Assembly (NCBI GenBank): GCA_963978545.1
Contig: OZ021724.1
Coordinates: 28,509,933-28,573,932, forward strand
From: Linyphia triangularis
Lineage: Eukaryota; Arthropoda; Arachnida; Araneae; Linyphiidae
Length of the DNA: 64,000 nucleotides
Reading direction: 5' to 3'
Positions 24,845-35,215 of this stretch are shown in pieces. The notes beneath the pieces were generated by a model. It was not told the DNA's origin. It searched no databases and saw nothing but the letters and a program-made list of their open reading frames with translations. Made by a program: the position numbers and the translations under genes. The stretch's first letter is position 1, and each line of letters starts with the position of its first letter.

Positions 24845-25313
24845 ACAAGCATCATCTAGATGATTTTACGTGTGGTCGTATTATTGGAAGAAGAGCAAAA
24901 AACGCATGTTGCCTAATATTTCAATATCAGTCACAGTGTTGTTTCTAGTATTTAGCATGTATTTTAAACACATGGAATGTGCAGCAGAAGTAAGAAGGGA
25001 GGTCATCATAGAAGCATGACAGCCGCAGAACACAGGTACATTGTCGTAAGAGCGAAAAGGAGCTGGCGCACCACAGCTGGTATAGTAACAACTCAACTTT
25101 GTGCTGATACAGGTACTGAGGTATCGGTGAAAACTGTATCCAGACAATTAGGACAAAATCTAAATTCGATTGAAAATGTTAGGTATGTCTTGGGATAACG
25201 TATTACTGTTCATCAATACCCTCCAACAAACCAGGGTACCCTCATCCGTGCACTGAAAGAGGAGTGGGATAACATACCCCAACAGCTCCTAGATCATGTT
25301 GTCTACTATTAGA
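24845..25313 (+). pseudogene. Tc1-like transposase relic, internally deleted
   Basis: The 5' part reads LDDFTCGRIIGRRAK, then in another frame MTAAEHRYIVVRAKRSWRTT and VSVKTVSRQL: the N-terminal helix-turn-helix region of Tc1/mariner transposases. From about 25212 it reads YPPTNQGTLIRALKEEWDNI and PQQLLDHVV, the C-terminal end of the same family. The catalytic DDE core is missing and the pieces are in different frames, so it is inactive. Confidence 0.75.
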
Positions 25314-25328
25314 CCTGAAAATATCCAG

Positions 25329-26590
25329 TCGCCACAGGTCGATTAAACAGCGTGATGAGGCGACTAAACAAACTGATCAACCGGCCACCTTTCTTTTCTC
25401 CCCTCCCCTACGATTGTTCTTTAATTGTTACTGAATATACCGAAATTTCCAAAACAATGAAAATCTCCCTTTCCTTTCTTGAAATTATGTAATCACGTGC
25501 GTATACGCCATTAAAACCCATTCATCCACAATTAGGATTCAAGAGTTGACAGGGTGGTGACAGAACCTGGAATTCAGGGAAATCAGAGAAATGTCTGAGA
25601 ATTTCACTCTTCTAGAAAAATCAGGGAAATTTGAAATTTTTGAGTTTCACTTCTTGCATTCCCCATGCGGGTGTGGCTGCCGTCTTATTGTTAAAAAAAA
25701 TCTTCAAACTTCAATCTAACTGCATCCTTTAAAGACATGATTATTTTTCTTCTTGTCTGGCATTCTTCTCAACAAAATATATTAGAACCCTTATTTTATT
25801 TGGGTATTATTTCTGTTGTATTTTTAGTTATCCTATAACTTTAAAGTGTGGCTACCGGTAGCCTTATAGTTAAAAAAAATTCTTAAAACTCACTCTGACT
25901 GCATCCTTTACAGGCATGATTATTTTTTTTTCTTGCCTGGCGTTTTTGTTAATAAAATATATTAGAACCTTAATTATTTGCGTATTACTTCTGTTATATT
26001 TTTAGTTATCCTAATACTTAAAAGTGCGGCCACTGGTAACCTTACTGTTAAAAAAAATTTCTCAAGTTTCAATCTGACTGCATCCTTTACAGGCATTGAT
26101 TATTTTTCTTGTTTTTACGTTTTTGTCAACAGAATATATTAGGACCCTAAATTCCTTAATATTTCAAATTGATTCCATTAGATTTTTTCGTTTTTATTAA
26201 CCCTTTACAGTGCTATGTTACAGATGTGCAACAAATCTATAGGCATCCATAAGTGAAAAGCTTAGATCCTGTACTTAATTTCTTTTTTCTTTTTTTTCGC
26301 ACTGTCATTGACATTTTATTTAACACAATTAACTTAGGTATGTGTTTTTGATTTATATATTTAATACAAATCAAATAAAGAATTGAAACATCCTCCACCT
26401 CAACAAAAAAAAAAATTAATGCCCTACTGCATACATTCAGGTAAAAACCCAAACCCCCTCTTCCCTGACTGCACTACTAGTAAAAAAAAAATCTGCGATG
26501 AAGTGGCTACTAAACTAAAAGTGTCTACCGGCCACTGGCTACTACTTGAAAATTTAAATTTTCAGGTCTATCTATTGTGTGGCGGCATCA
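25329..26590 (-). mobile_element. TIR element family D, copy 2
   Basis: Its left end (cagtcgccacagg) resembles the right terminus of copy 1, and its interior matches copy 1 in inverted orientation. Shared segments include cagggtggtgacagaacc at 25550, the ctttacagtgctatg region at 26205 and the tacattcaggtaaa region at 26430. The right end is degenerate, so that boundary is approximate. Confidence 0.5.
25676..26160. repeat. Tandem repeat, about 179-bp unit, three copies
   Basis: The landmark ttaaaaaaaa starts at 25691, 25870 and 26048, giving a period of 178-179. Each unit has ctgactgcatcctttacagg and an aatatattagaacc segment. The homologous part of family D copy 1 appears to have only one unit. 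Confidence 0.75.
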
Positions 26591-28383
26591 AAGGCTGATT
26601 GGGCCTACCTTGAATGGCTGTTGGGATAACTTTCAAATGGAGAACTTTTAATATTAAGTTTTATATTTTTTAATATGCAAATTTGTATTCAGTAACGTAC
26701 CGCTTATGTAAATCCTAGTCCATACATTGCCCTTGGTAGATCTCTTTTCCTCAGCTGCCTCTGTTAGGAGCAGAAGGTATTGCAAGTCCGATATTGGCTT
26801 ATGCTCCATCTTGGCAATATCATTGACAATCATGTTTTTTGCAAATCTTGATATATTTATCTACAAGTTTAAACTAATTTTTGTTACTAAAAACAAAAGA
26901 ATGGTTTAAGTTTTAAATCCTGTTTCGAAGTAATTCCTTTTCTCAGTCAAACGCATAGTATTCCACAGGAAACCTGTTCTGAACAGTCGTACATTATGTG
27001 CTGGGGATGGTTCATTCCCCCAACAGCATACCCTAACACTTGGAAAGTTGCATTGCACCTCAAGGTGGCCATATTCCATTCTGAAATGCTTTCTGGAGTG
27101 CCTGTGATACAACTTTTGCATTCTTTGTAAAGCTTTGTCTTTAGAGCAATATGTATCTTTTCCACTTACAACTTATTTACATAATTTCTATACTTAAATG
27201 CACAATAAATGTTCTTTTACACAGTGTCCCAATATTCAATCAATACCAATTTTTCATTTTTAGGCTGCAGCCATATCAGCTTTTGAAGTTACATGGCAAT
27301 TTGGGATCCAACCTTAAGTTTTGTCCATAAGTGTGGGTTTCATATGTTTTTGTGAAGGATTTAGAAGCAAAACTCACAATATGAGTTTGAACATTTCTCC
27401 TGCCGTTAGATGAAACAACTTGATAAGAGCATTATATGATACAGATGTAGTATAGGACATTTCTTCAGCGTGATTTTATTTGGCGATCTTCCCCTGGATA
27501 AATACTATTTCTGGCAACAAGTTTCATTTGAAGTTATATTTTAGTTACTGCATTTTTTAATTTTGGCGAATTTTCTGATTGCCAAATGTCCTATACTACA
27601 TCTGTTTCCATTATACATATGAAGGAGAGCATTGAAGATGAAAAATGTGAAATTAAGATTTGTAAGACAAATGTTCCATCACCCGAGTTTTAAATGTAGA
27701 TAAATATAAACAACAACTACCTACTACAGAACTATTATAAATGCTATTTTTTTTAAAGTAATTTATTCTACCTAGAATAATATAATGCGCTTAAGGGTCA
27801 TTCTTCACAAAATACACTATTTCAGCAGCAGGAAAGAAAAAAATATTGAAATTATTAAATGCTTAGAATTTTGTTTCTCACATAGACCTTATCAATTACA
27901 ATCCAATTATGAGATTGGCAGGGATTTTCTATAGTTATTCTATGGATTGATATCGGACATGACGATTTCCTTTTTATTGTTTAGTTCCGAATGGAACTAT
28001 AGGTTTATAAACATGAGATTACTAAATTGATATTGGTACAGCTAATATATCAAATAAGTAATTAATAACAAATATTTCATTATTCTTAGCTTTACCACAA
28101 CATGACGGTATGATCTTTACAGTAGCACTCTTTTAACAAGTAAACAATAAAATACGATTTTCATATTGGAAAATAGAATACACCAATGTGTGTTAGAACC
28201 AAAATGGTAACATTAAACTTCTTACCAAAATCATAGTTGTGGCATGAAAATTATATTGCCCGACATGCTCGGAGCATTGAAAATTTAGATTGGGCATGCA
28301 TTTTTCCTCTAACATGTAAATATTTCATCAAAAATACCTTTCAAAAGATAAATATTTTGTGTTTTCATTTGCGTGCATGTTAC
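26591..28383. other. Presumed intron of gene copy 3
   Basis: Apart from the MITE at 27441-27605, no supported feature. Overlapping frames at 26906-27165 on the minus strand are uncharacterised and probably chance. Confidence 0.4.
27441..27605. mobile_element. Small MITE with perfect 21-bp inverted ends
   Basis: The first 21 bases (27441-27461, starting acagatgtagtatagg) are exactly inverted at 27585-27605. A seven-base cattata lies just outside both ends, a few bases off the repeats, and may be the target duplication. Total length 165 bp, non-coding. Confidence 0.7.
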
Positions 28384-28480
28384 CTCGATCGGTTCGTGAC
28401 TTTCAGTTGAATGTCAAGACTATGTGCTTCTCACGGAAGTCTGCCTGTGAGAGGATTCAGTGCCATGTATCATATAAAGA
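28384..28480 (-). promoter_or_regulatory. Candidate TATA box and first exon of gene copy 3
   Basis: On the minus strand a TTTATATG box (about 28472-28479) is followed by roughly 90 bases ending in a possible donor (atcgag then GTAACATGC) with the exon end at 28384. It lies 4.3 kb upstream of the copy 3 acceptor. The AGATAAGA block of copies 4-6 is absent, so this rests only on motif spacing. Confidence 0.28.
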
Positions 28481-29233
28481 TATCACTGTGATGCAACTTG
28501 TCCACTGATACTATAAATAATTTAATGCGAATAGGCATTGATGAAGTTTAGCCAAACTTCGATCCATTTCTAGCAATTAAAAAAATTAGTTATTTGCAAC
28601 TACAGGAACAAGGTATGTGGAAGGACATGCAGTTGAAATCACTTCTAGTTCATAATTTTCTGATTTAGATCAGAAAAAAAATCACAACAATTTCATTGAT
28701 GTTATTGTGTAATGCGCAGATATTTTTTTTATACATATTGTATGTTAATAAAGTGTATTTGCTTATTTCATTTTAGTGTAAAAATAGATCAATGTCAATG
28801 TATATGTTATTAACAATAATTCTTTTTCAACAGCTCAGTACTAGATACATGATTATAAGTGAAATGTTTGGTCATGTAAAATATTTGAAATTTTCCGAGC
28901 CCTGCTTGTTGTGTCATTTGGTGGGCTGTTAAACAACTAAAAACTACTGTCCACAGAAATGAAGTGTCAGTCTTGTGACAAGGTATTATATTAATTGTAA
29001 TGAAATTTTTACTCATAAAAGCTTTATACCCAAGCATAACATACCTTATACATGACAAATCATGTCATGTCAAGATATGACAAATCATGTTTGTTGATGT
29101 ATTTTTTTTAGTTTAAAATAATATCTGAAAATTTATATTACTTGTTTTGAGGTGCTTTGATTGCAATAAAATACAAAACATGGTTAACAGAAATATCCAA
29201 CTTTTCTGATGGTGAAAAAATTGCTGCGATAAG

Positions 29234-29407
29234 GTTGGTTGGTTGTTTTCAGATTATCAGGCGCTCTCAGCAACACGAGGGCTATAATGCGCCGAAACAT
29301 TCATCATTAGACAAGGCAACATACATTTATAAACACCCATGTCTAACACGGGACTCGAACTCGTGGTCTAAAAGCTAGAAAGCTAACCACTATACCGTTT
29401 GGTTGGC
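29234..29407 (-). mobile_element. tRNA-derived SINE, copy 5
   Basis: Diverged copy with a short deletion over the B box. It is flanked by a 12-bp duplication with one mismatch, tgctgYgataag (29222-29233 and 29408-29419). Confidence 0.85.
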
Positions 29408-29419
29408 TGCTGTGATAAG

Positions 29420-30820
29420 ATTTGAGTGTTTTACAGAGAATGACCCATAAACACATTATATCTTACTTTACTTTTTAAATATTAAATTTTACTTTTAGAA
29501 TTACTGTAGGAGTTTCAAACTTATTGCTATTTACAATTTCAACCAAGTAAAAAAAATTTCCAAGAATTATCTCTTTTATAAAACTTTTCATGTGTTTTAA
29601 TAACTTCTTTAAATCTTATATTAACTTTTTTGTAGCAATAAAATGCTAGAGATGTAGAGATTCTAAAAGTATTTCTGAGTAGCACTTTTCTAGATAATAT
29701 ATTCTTATCGCTAAAAGAACGAACATTACGATTGGAGGGAGATCGAAATTCTGAAATGGACATACCACACATAATTTTAACAATAAAATATAAGGAATCA
29801 AAGACAGGCAAAATGACGGCTCTGTTCCATAACTTTACTAATATGACAATATATTTCCGTCTTTCAATTCTAATAATGTGGTATATTACACGAATTTTAA
29901 CTCCCTAACTTACGGATGTTAGAATGAAGTATTTATGAAGAAATAAAGCTCATACCTAATATTCAAAACAAATTATTCTTCCTAAAGTCAAAAGATTATT
30001 CAATGAAGTAAGATAATAAAAGAAAAAAAAAAAAACTTCAACAGTTCATCAACACGTGTATATGCATAAAAACAAAATATAAACATTATCATCCGATTGC
30101 CACCTCTTTTTTTTAATATAAGGTGTACTACGATAATTATAGTTCAATGACGTCGAAACTAGTTTAGTACCTTTAGTTGTTCCACGGAACTACTAGGTGT
30201 TCAACTTTCGATTCCAATTTTTAGAAAATTTAAAAATTTTAAGTTTAATGTGAAAATAGGGTGAGTTAAAATTCTTCATCAGATAAAAAAATGGCATTAA
30301 AACAGTTATTTTAATTAATTTATGAATTTTTTAGAAAGTTTTTTTTTTCTTCTTTTTCTAGTTTTTTAAAAAAAAATTTAACATTAATAGTTATCGATGT
30401 TATTAAAAAAAAATTTAAGAACTAGAAAAAAAAATCAAATTTAATTAAAGTTATTTTTAATTAAATTCGACGTTTGTCCCTTTTGTAACTCAAATTATGT
30501 AAAGTCGGTTATCTAATTTTCATTATCTGCAAACAGCAGGTGCATTGATACCAAATGCATGTTTGTTAAAATACCAAATACTTCATGCACTCCCTTGTGT
30601 ACGTTTTAAATAATGATTTGGATCGATCGATAAGCAATTTTTCCAATACTAAATTATTTGAAATGAATTCTTACGAATATTAAACAGAAGATCACAATTG
30701 TATTTTTTTTAATTTAATGCAATAAATATTATTAAAATTCATTACTTATATATTCACACGATTTTGTCTATTTCATTGTACAAGGTTAAAATAAAACCTA
30801 TAGTTGGTCTACGAATACTT
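29420..30820. other. Spacer downstream of gene copy 4
   Basis: AT-rich, with several A/T runs; no gene recognised. The 3' UTR of copy 4 should begin just below 30821, but no canonical AATAAA is evident close by. Confidence 0.45.
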
Positions 30821-31360
30821 CTAATTTCTCACGGGAATCCACTTGTTTGGATCTGAGGGATCTCTTTCATACAATTGCTTTTCAAATGTGTGCTTATACA
30901 TCGAGACATATATGCACCTGTGGGGATCATATTTCATCGCATTGGTAACATCATCTGTTTGATAAAACATATCTTTAGGGTAATAGCACACTCTTCGAAT
31001 AGCATCTGCAGCCCTTTTTGCAAGTCGTTTATCGTTGCAATTGAAAGTGTAACAGCATATAACGCCTTCAGCACTCCCTGGTTTTACTTCATATTCGCTA
31101 TTCCAAGCTGTTGAACATTTTGCTGAATAAATGCCAGTAGAGCTACAGGAGTTACTTATCACAAGTTTCTTGATGGACATCCAAGCGTAATCATGATCGG
31201 CCATTCCTCTTTTATGGGAGACGTTAATACAATCATGGAAAAGCAGCCATTTTCCTCCATATTCTGACCACACCTTGTCTCTGGAGTCGACGAAAATCCA
31301 TTTTTGGCTTTTTTCTTTCGATGGTATAACGGATTCAGGAGGGAAAAGTTGTGTGGCCAT
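30821..31360 (-). CDS. Bles03/DUF1917-like protein, array copy 4 (divergent)
   Basis: Single coding exon of 179 residues beginning MATQLFPPESVIPSK. The frame stays open upstream only because a (TTTA)n microsatellite translates as repeating LFIY. The true start is the ATG at 31360, three bases after an acceptor (tttttgcacag) ending at 31364, and it aligns with the other copies. Landmarks: GGKWLLFHDC at 35-44, DHDYAWMSIKKLV at 55-67, AKCSTAW at 80-86, GVICCYTFNCND at 99-110, AKRAADAIRRVCYYP at 114-128, YQTD at 133-136 and VSMYKHT at 152-158. It is the shortest and most divergent copy: it lacks the loop before GKW, YK is YQ, and the DT/AGKY motif is changed. It is still an intact frame, so function is plausible. 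Its proposed promoter and first exon lie near 35.0-35.2 kb. Confidence 0.8.
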   Translation of the reverse strand: MATQLFPPESVIPSKEKSQKWIFVDSRDKVWSEYGGKWLLFHDCINVSHKRGMADHDYAWMSIKKLVISNSCSSTGIYSAKCSTAWNSEYEVKPGSAEGVICCYTFNCNDKRLAKRAADAIRRVCYYPKDMFYQTDDVTNAMKYDPHRCIYVSMYKHTFEKQLYERDPSDPNKWIPVRN

Positions 31361-31370
31361 TTTCTGTGCA

Positions 31371-31597
<227 letters not shown>

Positions 31598-31599
31598 GC

Positions 31600-33321
31600 A
31601 AACAAGCAAGCAGGCAGCCAGACAACAGGCAAACAAACGAACATACAAACAAATAAATACATAAATAAAAAACAAATAAATAAATATTTTCCAGGGTATT
31701 TAAGGCCTTCTCAGTATGTGGGTAAAAAAAGTAAACTTTCAACAAATGATAGTTTTACTAACCACGTCAAGCAGGTTTGAAAAAGTACTTCATTAAACTA
31801 ACGCTTCTACGGACGCAACACTCCTAATACATCCTGTCAAAACTTTCAATCAGAAATTAAGTGTTTGACACAAGAATGTTCTTTAATGAAGGTTTCGAAA
31901 TTTAAATAACTACTGATTTGGTGGGTCTAATCATAAAATTCGCTGTTAAAACTATCGACTTCCAACATAATATTCCGAAATAGATATTCAAACCAGTACT
32001 TTTGTCAAGCTTCAAATTCATTGGTAATAACCTCAGTTTGGCTATTAAAAACGAATATGTAATAATAAGACAGTAAAAATTTAATTACTGAAAGCAATGC
32101 CGAATTGCATGCTCATTTTGTGTGCGGATTTTGAAAAATGCCTATTGTTAGATGTAAGTCGGTTGTAGGCCTCTCGATAGATACGGTCCAGTAGATAAAA
32201 CATTAAGGGTAGTTTTCAAATTTAAGTTTTTTAAATTGATATGATTTTGAAAATAAATTTAAAATTTACCATTGTTGGTCATTAAAATAGTTCTTTCGTA
32301 TGTCTTGTATCGTAGCCAGCAACAAGATAAAATTAAAATTTAGATCTGTTTTGTTTTTATAAGTCGCTATGAAACTAAAAAATGTCAGGTCTATTACGGG
32401 GCATATGATTGAAATCTTTTTATGCAATTACAACTTTTTGAATTATTAAATAAGGTTCCATAATAGGTAATTAGTCTAAGATTGAAATTTATTTCCTAGC
32501 TTTGCAATAAAGAAATATTTCATATTTTGTTTACATTAAAAAACGTCAGATCTGTTACTTTATTATTAGTCTCTAAAATGTATAAAAATTTTGCTATACT
32601 ATATATATTCAAATAATATCAAAAATAGGTTTTATATCCAACATTTGCACCGTCATTTGTAATTCTGAGTTAAACACTTTATTTTTAATAAATAATTTTT
32701 TACAAAGTAACAGACTTGACATTGGGTAACAGACTGGACATTGAGACTTGGCAGTCTTGACATTAAAAAAGATTTAAGGTATATTTTAATAATATTACGC
32801 ATTATAATTCCTAATAGTATGTATATTTAGAAAAAACAAACATTTATCCCTCAGGTTATCAAATATAAAAATAAAAAGTCTTTTGTCAGACATCAAATTT
32901 GAAAATCACCCACACCTAAATTAAATTTGAAACATTCATTTTCTTCTAACTTATAATTGATTTGAATTCATTTTCATTATTTTCATTTATCAACAATTTT
33001 AATTATCTTTTATCTAAACGATGCAGATACAAAGAAAAATTTCAGATCTGATAGGTTGCGGGTGACGAATAAACACGATAAACGTCTTATCCTAAGACTG
33101 TCGAATGTCCAACAAATTATTGTTCGTGAATTTCAAAGGTCATTAGGATTCTCATTATAAATGAGTACGATTAGTAGATAAATTTTGGAAACAGGAACAA
33201 TGGTTTATTGCAAAGTGAAAAAGATACACCATCTCTGAAGCCACATCATGAGTTACAGAGAATGTTGGGTCTCGAAATTATTTGTCATAAGAACCAAAAT
33301 GGTAATTAGTGGTATTTAAAG

Positions 33322-33353
<32 letters not shown>

Positions 33354-33664
33354 ATTTCGATTGGTCTAGATGGCTGAACATTGTAAAAGCATGATTTGCG
33401 GAAGGAACTTCAATAATTTTTTTTCGTCCCAGACGAGATGGTAAGATCGGTGATGGTTTCGACAGACTTTTGCTGGAGTGAAAGTTTCTGCACTCCACCA
33501 GTGATCACTAAACATCACACCATTACACTAAGACATTGGAGGATAACCTTCTGCCATTTGCTGAACCTCAAGGTGGCCCTTCTTGGAAATTTCAATAAAA
33601 CAATAGTTCGAATTAAAAAAAATATATATATGTTTTTGCATATCTCCACGTTTTGTAATATCCT
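31600..33664. other. Intron of gene copy 4, no other feature
   Basis: AT-rich intronic sequence with a poly-A run (33325-33351). No coding frame resembles a known family. Confidence 0.45.
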
Positions 33665-34110
33665 GACTTTAAGAGTGGGTCTTGAAAAAATTTATGTCAG
33701 TGTGTATACGTGGTCAGCATAGCTCCCGAACGAATTGACCTACGATGTTCATATTGAATGTACGGATTAGTTATGGCCATGGTAACTACCATTAAGATTT
33801 TCTTCACAATTGCTGTCATTAAGGTAGCTAGCTGACTTTTGAAAAAAATCACGTTTTTCAGTAATTACTAATCAACGATTCTATGATCAAAATCGCTGAG
33901 GAAATGCCTCTTAAGGTGTTCTAAACATCCTCATCTCCGAAATTCCTGTAAAAATGCTATAAAGGCTTAAAAAGTTGAAAAACGTATGTCTTCAACACAG
34001 AGTTCTTTTCCTTTGAGCACTACTCATTAACGACCGTTTTTCTCATCTCCTCTTTTTCACTTGCAAGAAAGGATAATGTAAGAATTATCGAAAAGTCTAA
34101 GACCAAAATC
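33665..34110 (-). repeat. Dispersed repeat family C, copy 1 (inverted)
   Basis: It matches 61850-62400 in reverse: cctcttaaggtgttctaaacatcc against ggatgtttaaagctccttaagagg, and gtatacgtggtcagcatagctcc against its complement near 62350. It sits in the intron of gene copy 4. Family unknown. Confidence 0.6.
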
Positions 34111-35023
34111 GTCGTTTTAGTGGATTTTTTTTCTTTAAAAAAAAAAAAAAAAAGAAAAAAAAAAAGGCCTATATACGAATTGTCGTCAAATACTTTCAAT
34201 CCAGTCCAATTTCAATCCAATGTCAGCAATTTTTTTAAATGAATGGTGAAAATATAAAAACGGTAAATAACACCAATCCAAGTGTCAGTATTCTAGTGAA
34301 ATTGAAAGTTGTGCTACGTTTACAATTTTTTTTTTTTCAATACAAAAATTGTAATAGGTGCAAAATTATAAAAATAAATTATTATACAAATTTGATGAAA
34401 GTGCAAATTAGATTCAAGAAAAAATTCACTTGATCATTTTAACAAATTGCTATTTAATTGCAACTATAAATTACGTTAAAATAAAAATGTATTCTTTAAC
34501 ATTTGATAAAAAAAATTATACATTTAAATTATTTTCCCTTCCAATTGCCTGCTGAAGAAAGCTTAGGGTGGGCTGACAAACATACTTTACTATCTTAACA
34601 ATTTACTATGTTTTTACAAAATCTTGAAATTCTAGTATTCCTTAAAAATATACATACCATCAACTGAGATGAAACATCAACTAATTAAATTGTAGGTTAT
34701 TAATAATTAAATTTAGGCCACACTCAACCAAATACAAATTAATATAAACTAGATTAGTCTTGAGATTCCTGAATTGCAATTAACTTTATTACAGCAATAA
34801 CAAAGATATTTGTATTATGCCGACAAAAGTTTCCCAATGGAATTAGTTTTAGTTTTACATAATTATGAAATAAGTGTATAGATGTTCGTTTTTGTTAATC
34901 AAAGCAGATGAATAATGAAAATGTCAACAAGCTATACACGAAAATATAAACACAAATATCATTTCATGATTACTGAAAACACATTTTACAAAATATAGCG
35001 TATTTAATTTGATGCAAACTTAC

Positions 35024-35090
35024 CTTTTCAATTACGAAATCAGTAAGAAAAATAACTTTTGTCTGGTTGTTTTTTAACTTTATTGTGCTT
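35024..35090 (-). other. Non-coding first exon of gene copy 4 (proposed)
   Basis: On the minus strand a consensus donor (aaaag then GTAAGTTT) ends an exon at 35024, and a TATATAAA box lies about 90 bases upstream. The 5' end near 35090 assumes initiation about 25-30 bases after the TATA box. The stretch has no ATG, as expected for a leader exon splicing to the acceptor at 31364. Related donors and upstream blocks occur at the matching places for copies 5 and 6. Confidence 0.5.
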
Positions 35091-35109
35091 AGTTTACAAG
35101 AGGAATTTC

Positions 35110-35215
35110 TTATTTATATACTGATTAGGAGTGGGATTTTATCGAGAGAATGTGTTCTTATCTTTGGCATTTGCTGGATAGAATTCGTTTAGGTTATGAT
35201 ACGCTGATATCAATT
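35110..35215 (-). promoter_or_regulatory. Promoter of gene copy 4: TATA, AGATAAGA and TGATATCAATT block
   Basis: Minus-strand order: a TGATATCAATT-type block (35205-35215), AGATAAGA (35156-35163) and TATATAAA (35113-35120), then the proposed first exon. The same order recurs upstream of copies 5 and 6. AGATAAGA fits a GATA-factor site, though factor identity is only inferred. Confidence 0.5.

Noticed and set aside
26906..27165. Overlapping minus-strand frames of about 70 codons
   Set aside because: Two different frames are open over the same DNA and neither resembles a protein family. A cctcaaggtggcc match to 33570 is too short to build on.
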